Source: Planctomycetaceae bacterium
GTDB lineage: Bacteria; Planctomycetota; Planctomycetia; Pirellulales; Pirellulaceae
Length of the DNA stretch: 6,489 bases
NCBI GenBank assembly: GCA_012965455.1
Contig: DTSG01000578.1
Location: 1 to 6,489 of the forward strand
Direction of reading: 5' to 3'
Positions within the stretch are counted from its first letter, which is position 1; the number at the start of each line of letters is the position of its first letter. The notes beneath the pieces are model-generated. The model ran no database searches and was not told the DNA's origin. It saw only the letters and a program-made list of their open reading frames with translations. The translations under genes were made by a program, and so were the position numbers. Positions 1-5,829 of the stretch are shown in pieces.

Positions 1-34
1 TCGCTTACTTGAAAAAACGAGCGCAGCAGGCTTG

Positions 35-39
35 AAGGA
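35..39 (+). promoter_or_regulatory. Shine-Dalgarno site of rpmG
   Basis: AAGGA lies 8 nt upstream of the ATG at 48. It fixes the rpmG start. The preceding 34 bases hold no recognisable gene end or promoter; one frame is open there, but nothing identifies it. Confidence 0.75.
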
Positions 40-47
40 CGTAGACC

Positions 48-206
48 ATGGCAAAGAAGAAAGTTGAAACTGTTTTCTTAGTATGTGAAGAAACAGGCGA
101 TTACAACTACGCGGTTAGGCGAAAATCTGGAGGCGAGCGACTGTCGGTTAAAAAATACAGTCCACGTCTGCGTCGCCACACAACACATGTGGAAAAGAAA
201 AAATAA
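48..206 (+). CDS. rpmG: 50S ribosomal protein L33
   Basis: This encodes a 52-residue basic protein of the large ribosomal subunit, where L33 sits near the E site. The protein starts MAKKKVETVFLVCEETGDYN and ends with a Lys-rich tail. The LKKY-type core is present as VKKYSPRLRRH (residues 34-44), followed by THVEKKK. The length matches bacterial L33 (about 49-55 residues). Zinc-binding forms of L33 carry two CxxC pairs. Here only Cys13 remains: the pair partner is Thr16, and the second pair is Ser38/Leu41, so this is a zinc-free (C-minus) type. The ATG at 48 is supported by AAGGA 8 nt upstream. A small ORF follows 70 nt downstream on the same strand and is probably co-transcribed. The E-E-T-G-D-Y-N-Y stretch resembles L33 from planctomycetes, which I recall from general knowledge rather than from a search. 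Confidence 0.96.
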   Translation: MAKKKVETVFLVCEETGDYNYAVRRKSGGERLSVKKYSPRLRRHTTHVEKKK

Positions 207-264
207 CGTCTGTCAATGTGCATTCATTGTGATGTGGCGTTACGCATGAGATCGCTACAGACCC

Positions 265-269
265 AAGGG
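265..269 (+). promoter_or_regulatory. Shine-Dalgarno site of the 47-aa ORF
   Basis: AAGGG lies 7 nt before the ATG at 277. A well-placed site like this is the main direct evidence that the short ORF is translated. Confidence 0.6.
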
Positions 270-276
270 CAATAGC

Positions 277-420
277 ATGAATTTTGTTTTTCGTATTCAG
301 ACCAAAACCGGCGGCATCGTCGGAAATATCGTCATTCAGGCTCGTGATCAGTACGAAGCCGAGAACAAGCTACGAAAAAATTACCCTGAATGCACCATCC
401 TGAACTGCAGCGTTCGGTAG
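277..420 (+). CDS. Small conserved-looking protein, 47 aa, downstream of rpmG
   Basis: This ORF is too short for most gene callers. It starts with ATG after AAGGG (7 nt spacing) and ends with TAG. The product begins MNFVFRIQTKTGGIVGNIVI and continues with a helical, charged stretch, QARDQYEAENKLRKNYPEC, then TILNCSVR. The layout looks like a compact beta-beta-alpha-beta unit: two short strands (residues 2-8 and 14-21), one helix holding the D-Q-Y-E-A-E-N-K-L segment, and a final strand after Y-P-E-C. It has no signal peptide or membrane segment. Cys39 and Cys44 are the only cysteines. It lies between rpmG and a terminator-like hairpin, so it probably shares the rpmG transcript. I recognise no named family. 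Small cytosolic proteins of this pattern (R-I-x-T-K-x-G-G, then YP-x-C-x-I-L) may be conserved in planctomycetes, but I cannot confirm that here. The function is unknown. Confidence 0.72.
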   Translation: MNFVFRIQTKTGGIVGNIVIQARDQYEAENKLRKNYPECTILNCSVR

Positions 421-515
421 CGGACGTCGGAAAAACCAAGCGATCAGCATCCTTTGTTATTTTCAACCGATGTCACCCCAAAAATCTAGCGGACTCAAAA
501 TTGTTCGCAATACAC

Positions 516-521
516 TATAAT
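516..521 (+). promoter_or_regulatory. Candidate -10 box (TATAAT) upstream of recJ
   Basis: A perfect TATAAT lies about 120 bp before the recJ start. No good -35 hexamer exists at 16-18 bp spacing (the positions read roughly ACTCAA or CTCAAA), so sigma-70 use is uncertain. If it is active, transcription would begin around 527-529, at the left arm of the next hairpin. Confidence 0.35.
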
Positions 522-524
522 AAC

Positions 525-557
525 GGCTCGCCAATTTTTTTGATTGGCGAGTCTTTT
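525..557 (+). terminator. Hairpin with T-rich tail, likely intrinsic terminator after the rpmG unit
   Basis: The arms at 525-535 and 543-553 form an 11-bp stem: nine perfect pairs (CTCGCCAAT with ATTGGCGAG), one G-U pair and a closing G-C pair. The 7-nt loop is nearly all T. TCTTTT follows the stem. Its position, 105 nt after the small ORF and 83 nt before recJ, fits a terminator of the rpmG unit. The U-tract is short, so an alternative is a protective 5' hairpin on the recJ mRNA started from the TATAAT at 516. Confidence 0.6.
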
Positions 558-630
558 GATTTTGCCGGCAAGTGGAGCAAGCCACAGGACGGCTTCTACC
601 AACAAATTCAAAAACTAGATCAAAGAAGGC

Positions 631-634
631 GAGG
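631..634 (+). promoter_or_regulatory. Shine-Dalgarno site of recJ
   Basis: GAGG (in the context AAGGCGAGGT) lies 5 nt before the ATG at 640. It supports that start codon over internal alternatives. Confidence 0.6.
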
Positions 635-639
635 TAGCA

Positions 640-2385
640 ATGCGCAAACGATGGAAGTTTCAATCTTTCGATCCTGATGCAGTTGCTGCTCTAGAATCCT
701 CGGCTCGAGTGCCTAACATCGTGGCCCAATTACTTATTGGCCGCGGGTTAACCGACCCTGCGGCGGCTCAAGCCTTCCTGCATATGAAGCTTACTGACTT
801 GCGCCCACCCGGCGAATTGCCCGGCGCTCAGTCCGCTGGCGAGATTATCTACCAAGCGATTCAAAACAAGCAGCGGATTGAAATATATGGAGATTACGAT
901 GCGGATGGCATGACCGCTACGGCCATCTTACTACGTTGCCTAAAACGACTCGGCGGCGATGTCGGATACTTCGCTCCCAATCGAATGGACGATGGCTACG
1001 GTTTAAACAGCGATGTATTAAAACGGTTGCATCAGCAGGGAACGCAAATGATCATCTCTGTAGATTGCGGAATTGCCAATGCCGAACAAGCAGACTTAGC
1101 CAACGAATTAGGCCTACAATTAGTCATCACGGATCACCATGAATTTGGCGATCGCTTGCCCGCTGCCGCTGCGATCGTACACCCCCGACTGCCGGGATCC
1201 GATTATCCGTTCGGCGGTCTTTGTGGCGCCGGTGTGGCCTTTAAAATTGCTTGGCTCCTCTGCCAACTCGACAGCGGTGCTGAGAAAGTCACCGCCGAGC
1301 ATCGTGATTTTCTCATGATGATTTTGGGGATCGCAGCGATTGGTACTGTAACCGACGTCGTGCCATTAGTTGATGAAAACCGCGCTATCGTAATGCATGG
1401 TTTGCACAGTTTAAAGAATCAAGCATGCCCAGGTATCGAAGCATTAAAAAAAATCACCAAAATCCACAACAAACCACGCCTGCATAGTGATGATATCGGT
1501 TTCAACCTCGGGCCGCGATTAAATGCCGCTGGACGATTAGGTCAAGCAGCGCTCGGCGTTGAATTGCTGGCGACTGATGATCCCAAGCGTGCGCTTGAAC
1601 TCGCCACCTACTTGGATCAACTCAACGAAAACCGTAAGACGATCGAACGCAGCATTAATATTGCAGCAACGAAACAAATCAAAGAAAGCTACGATGTCGA
1701 TAACGACCCGGCGTTTGTCTTAGCCGGTCATGGTTGGCATGCCGGAGTGATCGGTATTGTCAGTGGTCGCTTAGCGGAAAAATATGCGCGGCCGGTCATC
1801 CTCATCGCCCTCGATCAACTAGCGATCAAGCCCGGGATCGGATCAGCCCGTAGTGGCGGCAGCGTTAACCTACATAAAACACTACAACGCTGTACGCAAC
1901 ACCTAGAAAAGCACGGCGGCCATGCAGCCGCAGCTGGACTTACTATCCAAGAGAAAAACGTCGACGCTTTTCGCAGTGATTTCTGTGATCAAGTCGCAGA
2001 AATGCTAAAAGCCGAGGGGCAAATGGCGGAGTTGTTTATCGATGCGGAGGCTCCTTTTATCCAACTAACAACTCAGAACGTCGAGCAAATACAACAGTTG
2101 GCGCCATTTGGAAAAGACAATCCTCGCCCAGTATTCGTGGCTAGTGAAGTCGAAATTGTGCCCAAGTCAGCCAAGCGAATGGGCGGGGGTCAGCGTCATC
2201 TAACCGTCACGCTTACCCAATTCAATAAAAAAATACGTTGCGTCGCATTCGGACAAGGGGATTGGGCCGAGGAACTTGATCAAGTCAGTGGACCAATCGA
2301 TGTTGCCTTCAAACCCGTAATTAATGAATTCCGCGGCCAACGTAACGTTGAATTACACATCGAAGACTGGCGCCTCAGTCAGTAG
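640..2385 (+). CDS. recJ: Single-stranded-DNA-specific exonuclease RecJ
   Basis: RecJ degrades single-stranded DNA 5' to 3' in recombination, mismatch repair and base excision repair in the cytosol. All hallmark parts of the 581-residue protein are visible. The DHH domain has D-Y-D-A-D-G at 85-90, S-V-D-C-G at 140-144, the signature D-H-H at 165-167 and G-T-V-T-D at 235-239; these Asp and His residues coordinate two metal ions. N-L-G-P-R-L-N-A-A-G-R follows at 289-299. The DHHA1 domain has G-H-G-W-H-A-G-V-I-G-I-V at 363-374, G-S-A-R-S at 401-405 and G-G-H-A-A-A-A-G at 426-433. The C-terminal OB-like domain begins around L-A-P-F-G-K-D-N-P at 487-495. The length is normal for RecJ (about 550-600 residues) and no catalytic residue is missing. 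The ATG at 640 follows GAGG by 5 nt, and the N-terminal K-R-W is typical of the family. It is probably transcribed from its own promoter, since a hairpin separates it from rpmG, and it converges on the next gene. Confidence 0.97.
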   Translation: MRKRWKFQSFDPDAVAALESSARVPNIVAQLLIGRGLTDPAAAQAFLHMKLTDLRPPGELPGAQSAGEIIYQAIQNKQRIEIYGDYDADGMTATAILLRCLKRLGGDVGYFAPNRMDDGYGLNSDVLKRLHQQGTQMIISVDCGIANAEQADLANELGLQLVITDHHEFGDRLPAAAAIVHPRLPGSDYPFGGLCGAGVAFKIAWLLCQLDSGAEKVTAEHRDFLMMILGIAAIGTVTDVVPLVDENRAIVMHGLHSLKNQACPGIEALKKITKIHNKPRLHSDDIGFNLGPRLNAAGRLGQAALGVELLATDDPKRALELATYLDQLNENRKTIERSINIAATKQIKESYDVDNDPAFVLAGHGWHAGVIGIVSGRLAEKYARPVILIALDQLAIKPGIGSARSGGSVNLHKTLQRCTQHLEKHGGHAAAAGLTIQEKNVDAFRSDFCDQVAEMLKAEGQMAELFIDAEAPFIQLTTQNVEQIQQLAPFGKDNPRPVFVASEVEIVPKSAKRMGGGQRHLTVTLTQFNKKIRCVAFGQGDWAEELDQVSGPIDVAFKPVINEFRGQRNVELHIEDWRLSQ

Positions 2386-2392
2386 GGTGGGC

Positions 2393-4909
2393 TCAGTCGC
2401 GGTTCGCCGATTCGTTCATAATTTCCGTATACCGTTTGATACTTCGCTCATACGCCAACCAAGCTTCGTCTCTTTCCTCTTGGCTAATATATCGATTACG
2501 TAATTTCCAGAGTTGTCGCGTTGATTCTAAGCACCATTGCGCACTGCGACGCGAAGCACGGATAGGTTTTTCAGCGACAATTACGTTTACTGGATTAGTA
2601 TGTAATTGTGGAAATTGACGCAAAGCAACCCAACTACTCTGGGTAATCTCTACATCAAATTTAAGCTGGTGCACTTTACCGTCTGCGGGAACGCGCTGCT
2701 GGGCAATTTTCTGTCCGTTCACAACTAATTCAACAATCCGCTGACCGCCTTTTACATATTCAAGACTGCGGGGAGCATGCAATTGCACCGTATCTCCAGC
2801 GACTCGGTTCGACTCAGGGTCTAGTGTCCCGTAGGCAACTCCAACGGGTGTCGCCGGAGCAAACGCGACATCCGCCGTAACTTGGACTGATCCCGCTTGG
2901 GCCAATTCAACGTCTTGTCGTCCTGCGGAATGACCAGCGACTGCAAAAGACAACGCATGCGCGTATCCATCAGAAACATACGACTGTCCTTTTCCTAATC
3001 CCAAACACCACGCCGTATAATCAACCCGCTTAACATCTCCCAACTGTACATAGACTCGACCCTGCCCTACTCGACGACTCGACATACATGGAAAATCTGT
3101 CTCGCCGCTCAATTTCAACGGAAAGCCACAGTTTAAAAGGTGGTACCAAGTATTCCATTCGGACACACGGGGTGTATCCATAGCGCTGATGAAATCACAG
3201 ACACCCTCAGGTACACTCACCAAAACCTCCATCGCTCCCCGACCACTCATCGCAGCAATGGCAAAATTAGGTAGTTGTTCAGCGGCGGCTACGAGCGAAT
3301 TTTGAATTTCTTCACGATCTAAAGCTTGATCACGGTTTTTATCCGTTTGCACAAACGTTGCTGGAAACAATCCGCCTTCATATTCCGCTGCGGAAATCTT
3401 ACCATCTTTATCCGTATCATATTGGTTAATTGTCCACTGAGCTCCTCGAACTTCATCGACTCCCAAAGCTGAATGAGGATACCCAGTCACGCCTCCCTGC
3501 TCTTTACACCACCGTAATACAGGAACTGTCCAAGATGGCCAGTTATCGGTTTTCGTACCCTTGGAACCTGGGTAAGTTTGATCTTTCAAATTGAGCAGGC
3601 AAACGTGACCCATCGCCGCAGACCCAAAACCACTAATTTCCAAATCATATTTCAGTAGTGTACGGGGTTCACTTAACTCCAATGCAACCGGTGAAAAATA
3701 CTGACGCTGAAAATCAAAACAGGGACCCCAAGTCAAAACGCAACCGACATTTAACCCTTCGCCTTTGACTTGACGGAACATATCCGCCGGAGTCACTCCT
3801 TCTGTCGGCGACGTGTAATGCGAGCATCCTGCGCCATGGATGTGGTGGTCACCACTGAAATAGCCAAAGGCATTTGGATCTATCCAGCGGCGCAACTTCA
3901 CGTCTAGTCCAGTCTGCTGCCCGTTCTTCGGCTGTTCAACTCGGAGTCGCTGGTACTGAACTTGATATTCGGGCCCACGGCTACTGCTAATCTCATACTC
4001 TCCGGCAGGCAACAGCACCGTTTCCCCATCCGCGCGATAAACCTGAGGTTGAAAGAATAGATCAGGCGCCAATCGTTTTATTTGAGAAGGATATACTCGA
4101 CCCTGCGAATCGGTGATGATAAGCCGTGCCAATGAGGGCTCTTTATTCTCATCTCGGATGTGCAACTTCACAGCAACTGCGGGCTGTACACGAAACAATA
4201 CGGGTAACTCACCACGAAAACCTAAGTCCTGAGTGCCAGAGCCCACATCAAACTGTAAAGTTGCTTCACGATTTCCAGATTCCGTACTAGAAATCAAAGC
4301 AATAACATACTCGACCGTTAAACCACTTAACCGCGGTGTCATGGGAGGATTGCGGAATATTTCGATCTCAAGAAAACGTTTTATCGACCCGGCAGGCGCC
4401 GCATCTTCATCACGATTCAACTCGGTTTGAGCTTGCCGTTTCAAGGTTCCTAAGGATGCGCCAGCATAGACCGCTCCTCCTTGGGGACTTTTGATATGCA
4501 GCATAGTTTCAACAGCACCTTGATTATGTACCTTTATCAGTACCGGTACAAAGCCGTGTTGTTGCAGTTCTGCGCGAGCAGCACCTCGCTTTACTTTAAC
4601 TCGCACCTCAGGATTTATGTTGACCGCCGCTAACACTACCGAGTCCATTAATTGTTGCAGTAAACGTCCATCACGAACGGATGCAGCTGCTTTAAGTCGC
4701 TGCTGCAGATTTCGCTCAAGTGGATGACCTAAGGTCTGCAGAGCTTCCAGCACACGCAATATATTTGCGGCCAGAGGTTGTCCTTCAACCGTAATTACTT
4801 CCACTTCGTCGCTCGACTGCACAGCAACAACTGATGCGCCGCTGAAATTCAATAACAGCATCGTCGCCAGACAAATACTAACTAATAGAAAACGGTGCTT
4901 TGACATCAT
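2393..4909 (-). CDS. Exported PHP/CehA-McbA-like metallohydrolase with internal EF-hand pair
   Basis: This 838-residue protein has an N-terminal signal peptide (basic start, hydrophobic residues about 7-22, likely cleavage after S-G-A at 25 or V-V-A at 29). Residues about 40-240 form an uncharacterised mixed domain. Residues about 243-337 look like a carboxypeptidase-regulatory-type beta-sandwich (L-P-A-G-E-Y-E-I-S-S). The catalytic-type domain starts with G-D-H-H-I-H at 353-358, the D-x-H-x-H motif of PHP phosphoesterases. It continues with Glu424, M-G-H-V at 433-436, G-Y-P-H-S at 476-480 and G-E-T-D-F-P at 602-607. The usual T-D-H-N motif after the first strand is replaced by L-T-W-G-P (392-396), and the terminal D-x-H by D-F-P. 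Two EF-hand calcium loops (498-509 and 523-534) sit inside this domain. The C-terminal 190 residues contain beta-rich segments and a charged helical tail. Two Met codons begin the frame; a weak AAAAGAGAA lies 9 nt or so upstream. The substrate is unknown. The family call is fairly firm but activity is not. Confidence 0.82.
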   Translation of the reverse strand: MMSKHRFLLVSICLATMLLLNFSGASVVAVQSSDEVEVITVEGQPLAANILRVLEALQTLGHPLERNLQQRLKAAASVRDGRLLQQLMDSVVLAAVNINPEVRVKVKRGAARAELQQHGFVPVLIKVHNQGAVETMLHIKSPQGGAVYAGASLGTLKRQAQTELNRDEDAAPAGSIKRFLEIEIFRNPPMTPRLSGLTVEYVIALISSTESGNREATLQFDVGSGTQDLGFRGELPVLFRVQPAVAVKLHIRDENKEPSLARLIITDSQGRVYPSQIKRLAPDLFFQPQVYRADGETVLLPAGEYEISSSRGPEYQVQYQRLRVEQPKNGQQTGLDVKLRRWIDPNAFGYFSGDHHIHGAGCSHYTSPTEGVTPADMFRQVKGEGLNVGCVLTWGPCFDFQRQYFSPVALELSEPRTLLKYDLEISGFGSAAMGHVCLLNLKDQTYPGSKGTKTDNWPSWTVPVLRWCKEQGGVTGYPHSALGVDEVRGAQWTINQYDTDKDGKISAAEYEGGLFPATFVQTDKNRDQALDREEIQNSLVAAAEQLPNFAIAAMSGRGAMEVLVSVPEGVCDFISAMDTPRVSEWNTWYHLLNCGFPLKLSGETDFPCMSSRRVGQGRVYVQLGDVKRVDYTAWCLGLGKGQSYVSDGYAHALSFAVAGHSAGRQDVELAQAGSVQVTADVAFAPATPVGVAYGTLDPESNRVAGDTVQLHAPRSLEYVKGGQRIVELVVNGQKIAQQRVPADGKVHQLKFDVEITQSSWVALRQFPQLHTNPVNVIVAEKPIRASRRSAQWCLESTRQLWKLRNRYISQEERDEAWLAYERSIKRYTEIMNESANRD

Positions 4910-4992
4910 AAGTCAATTCTCTTTTATGTTTGTCGATGGTGTTGCTGCTGTTATATTCTAACGAAAATCGAAGGATTCGCTGCTCATAAGAG
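4910..4992 (-). promoter_or_regulatory. Leader region of the metallohydrolase gene
   Basis: These 83 bp between the hairpin and the start codon should hold the promoter if the hairpin terminates. On the minus strand there is a TAGAATATAA stretch (complement of 4950-4959) that could serve as a -10 region. No convincing -35 hexamer lies 16-18 bp upstream of it. A weak purine-rich ribosome site, AAAAGAGAA, lies just before the start. Confidence 0.25.
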
Positions 4993-5026
4993 AACGGCTT
5001 TGACCGAATTGTCGATCAAAGCCGTT
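4993..5026 (-). terminator. Hairpin between lipoprotein and metallohydrolase genes
   Basis: Perfect 11-bp arms (AACGGCTTTGA at 4993-5003 and its complement at 5016-5026) enclose a 12-nt loop. It lies 28 nt past the stop codon of the lipoprotein gene. Read on the minus strand, the stem is followed by a modest T-rich run, TTCTCTTAT. It probably ends the lipoprotein transcript, at least partly, and would separate it from the metallohydrolase gene. The poor T-tract leaves room for read-through or an mRNA-stability role. Confidence 0.6.
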
Positions 5027-5054
5027 TGAATTGTAAAACTCTGCAACGGTAAAA

Positions 5055-5591
5055 TTATTCGATTTTACCTGAGCCATCTGAGCTTAAGGTAATTTTGAGT
5101 GTCGTCGGAGACTCGATTGCTCCCACAGAACACTTGTTATCCCAACGAGTATCCGTGGAGTACGCCAATCCAAATATTTCGTTAATCAACGAAGTAGAGG
5201 GCATATCCATATTGTCACCCATCATGGCCATCATCTCAGCCGCTGGATCGGCGCCATCTGCCGGCGGTTCACCTTCGTCAGTCGGCAGATCCTCTTTTTC
5301 ATACTTAACAACACGCAATGTATAATCTCCTTCGACAGCTCCATCTACAATTGCGCCATCTGGGAAAGTAGTTACTAGCGTGAAATTGCCTTGAGCATCC
5401 GTCTTACCGTCTGCTGGCTTGGCTGTACCATCGCCACCATCTGGCATGACTGCAATTGTTGCATCTGCAAGGGGTTCACCGTCATAGGTAACCGTACCCG
5501 TAACTATAGTTAAAGGAGGATGTGAGGCTCCGCAACCAACAACCGTTACCATCAGGGCAACGCAAAACAGGCCAATGATCTTCTTGTACAT
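5055..5591 (-). CDS. Envelope lipoprotein with carboxypeptidase-regulatory-like domain
   Basis: This 178-residue protein begins MYKKIIGLFCVALMVTVVGC. It has a basic start and a hydrophobic core, followed by the lipobox V-V-G-C with Cys20 as the predicted lipidation site for signal peptidase II. Gly follows the Cys, so there is no inner-membrane retention Asp by the E. coli rule. The mature part carries the repeatedly seen planctomycete pattern V-T-G-T-V-T-Y-D-G-E-P-L (30-41), then A-D-A-T-I-A-V-M-P and T-D-A-Q-G-N-F-T-L (64-72), and G-D-Y-T-L-R-V (88-94). This is a transthyretin/CarboxypepD_reg-like beta-sandwich. An acidic, Met-rich insert (about 99-131) precedes the last strands, ending in T-L-K-I-T-L-S (164-170). 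Such proteins are thought to be structural or binding modules of the cell envelope, and no enzyme activity is expected. GAGAGA lies about 5 nt before the ATG. Dyad repeats upstream (5701-5731) may regulate it. Confidence 0.88.
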   Translation of the reverse strand: MYKKIIGLFCVALMVTVVGCGASHPPLTIVTGTVTYDGEPLADATIAVMPDGGDGTAKPADGKTDAQGNFTLVTTFPDGAIVDGAVEGDYTLRVVKYEKEDLPTDEGEPPADGADPAAEMMAMMGDNMDMPSTSLINEIFGLAYSTDTRWDNKCSVGAIESPTTLKITLSSDGSGKIE

Positions 5592-5596
5592 TGTCG

Positions 5597-5602
5597 TCTC
5601 TC
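5597..5602 (-). promoter_or_regulatory. Shine-Dalgarno-like site of the lipoprotein gene
   Basis: On the minus strand AAAAGAGAGAC precedes the ATG. The GAGAGA core ends 5 nt before the start codon, which supports the start at 5591. Confidence 0.45.
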
Positions 5603-5700
5603 TTTTCTGAAAAGGATCTATTATGAGTAGAATTCGAATTGTTCTATATATGTAGATAGGTTACCCGAGGAAATAATTCCCTAAAAATAATGACCGGCAA

Positions 5701-5730
5701 CATATAGTTGAATATAACACTTCAATTCAA
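5701..5730 (-). promoter_or_regulatory. Weak candidate promoter of the lipoprotein gene
   Basis: On the minus strand TTGAAT (complement of 5725-5730) and TATATG (complement of 5701-5706) are spaced by 18 bp. Each matches the sigma-70 consensus at four of six positions. Transcription would start near 5694 and leave a leader of about 100 nt. The surrounding 238-bp gap is AT-rich, so a chance match is quite possible. Confidence 0.22.
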
Positions 5731-5731
5731 C
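5707..5731. repeat. Inverted TTGAA/TTCAA half-sites
   Basis: GTTGAA (5707-5712) is matched by TTCAAC (5726-5731), and a further TTCAA at 5721-5725 makes a second, nested pairing with TTGAA at 5708-5712. The dyad covers the spacer and -35 of the candidate promoter, so it could be an operator. Its AT-richness limits confidence. Confidence 0.3.
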
Positions 5732-5752
5732 CAATAACAGCAATCTATTACC

Positions 5753-5780
5753 AAATCTTATCAGGAATTGTGATAGATTT
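5753..5780 (-). other. AT-rich hairpin downstream of the WD40 gene
   Basis: AAATCTTATCA (5753-5763) pairs with TGATAGATTT (5771-5780) with one bulged T and a 7-nt loop. It lies about 50 nt past the WD40 stop codon in that gene's direction of transcription. The stem is weak and no T-tract follows on the minus strand, so it is at best a poor or factor-assisted terminator. Confidence 0.3.
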
Positions 5781-5829
5781 GCTTCGTTTTCACTAAAACC
5801 AATACAAGCGATTTACCTTTACATTGTGT

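Noticed and set aside
1..47. End of an upstream gene or tRNA before rpmG
   Set aside because: No CCA end, tRNA stem or recognisable protein tail can be made out in so short a stretch.
463..663. 66-residue minus-strand frame across the recJ leader
   Set aside because: It runs through the hairpin and the recJ start, has no supporting ribosome site and looks like no known protein.
390..677. 95-residue plus-strand frame between the small ORF and recJ
   Set aside because: It overlaps the end of the 47-aa ORF, the hairpin and the recJ start. It has no good ribosome site and a protein with no sensible domain pattern, so it is a chance frame.
936..1302. Two short frames within recJ (936-1142 plus and 1120-1302 minus)
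   Set aside because: They are shadows inside a clear, intact recJ reading frame.
2436..4430. Short plus-strand frames inside the metallohydrolase gene (2436-2618, 4233-4430)
   Set aside because: They are antisense shadows of a long coding frame with a signal peptide and recognisable motifs.
5628..5646. Palindrome AATTCGAATT with flanking TAGAA/TTCTA as a possible operator
   Set aside because: The arms are short and AT-rich in an AT-rich gap, and the outer and inner symmetries have different centres, so chance is the simpler explanation.
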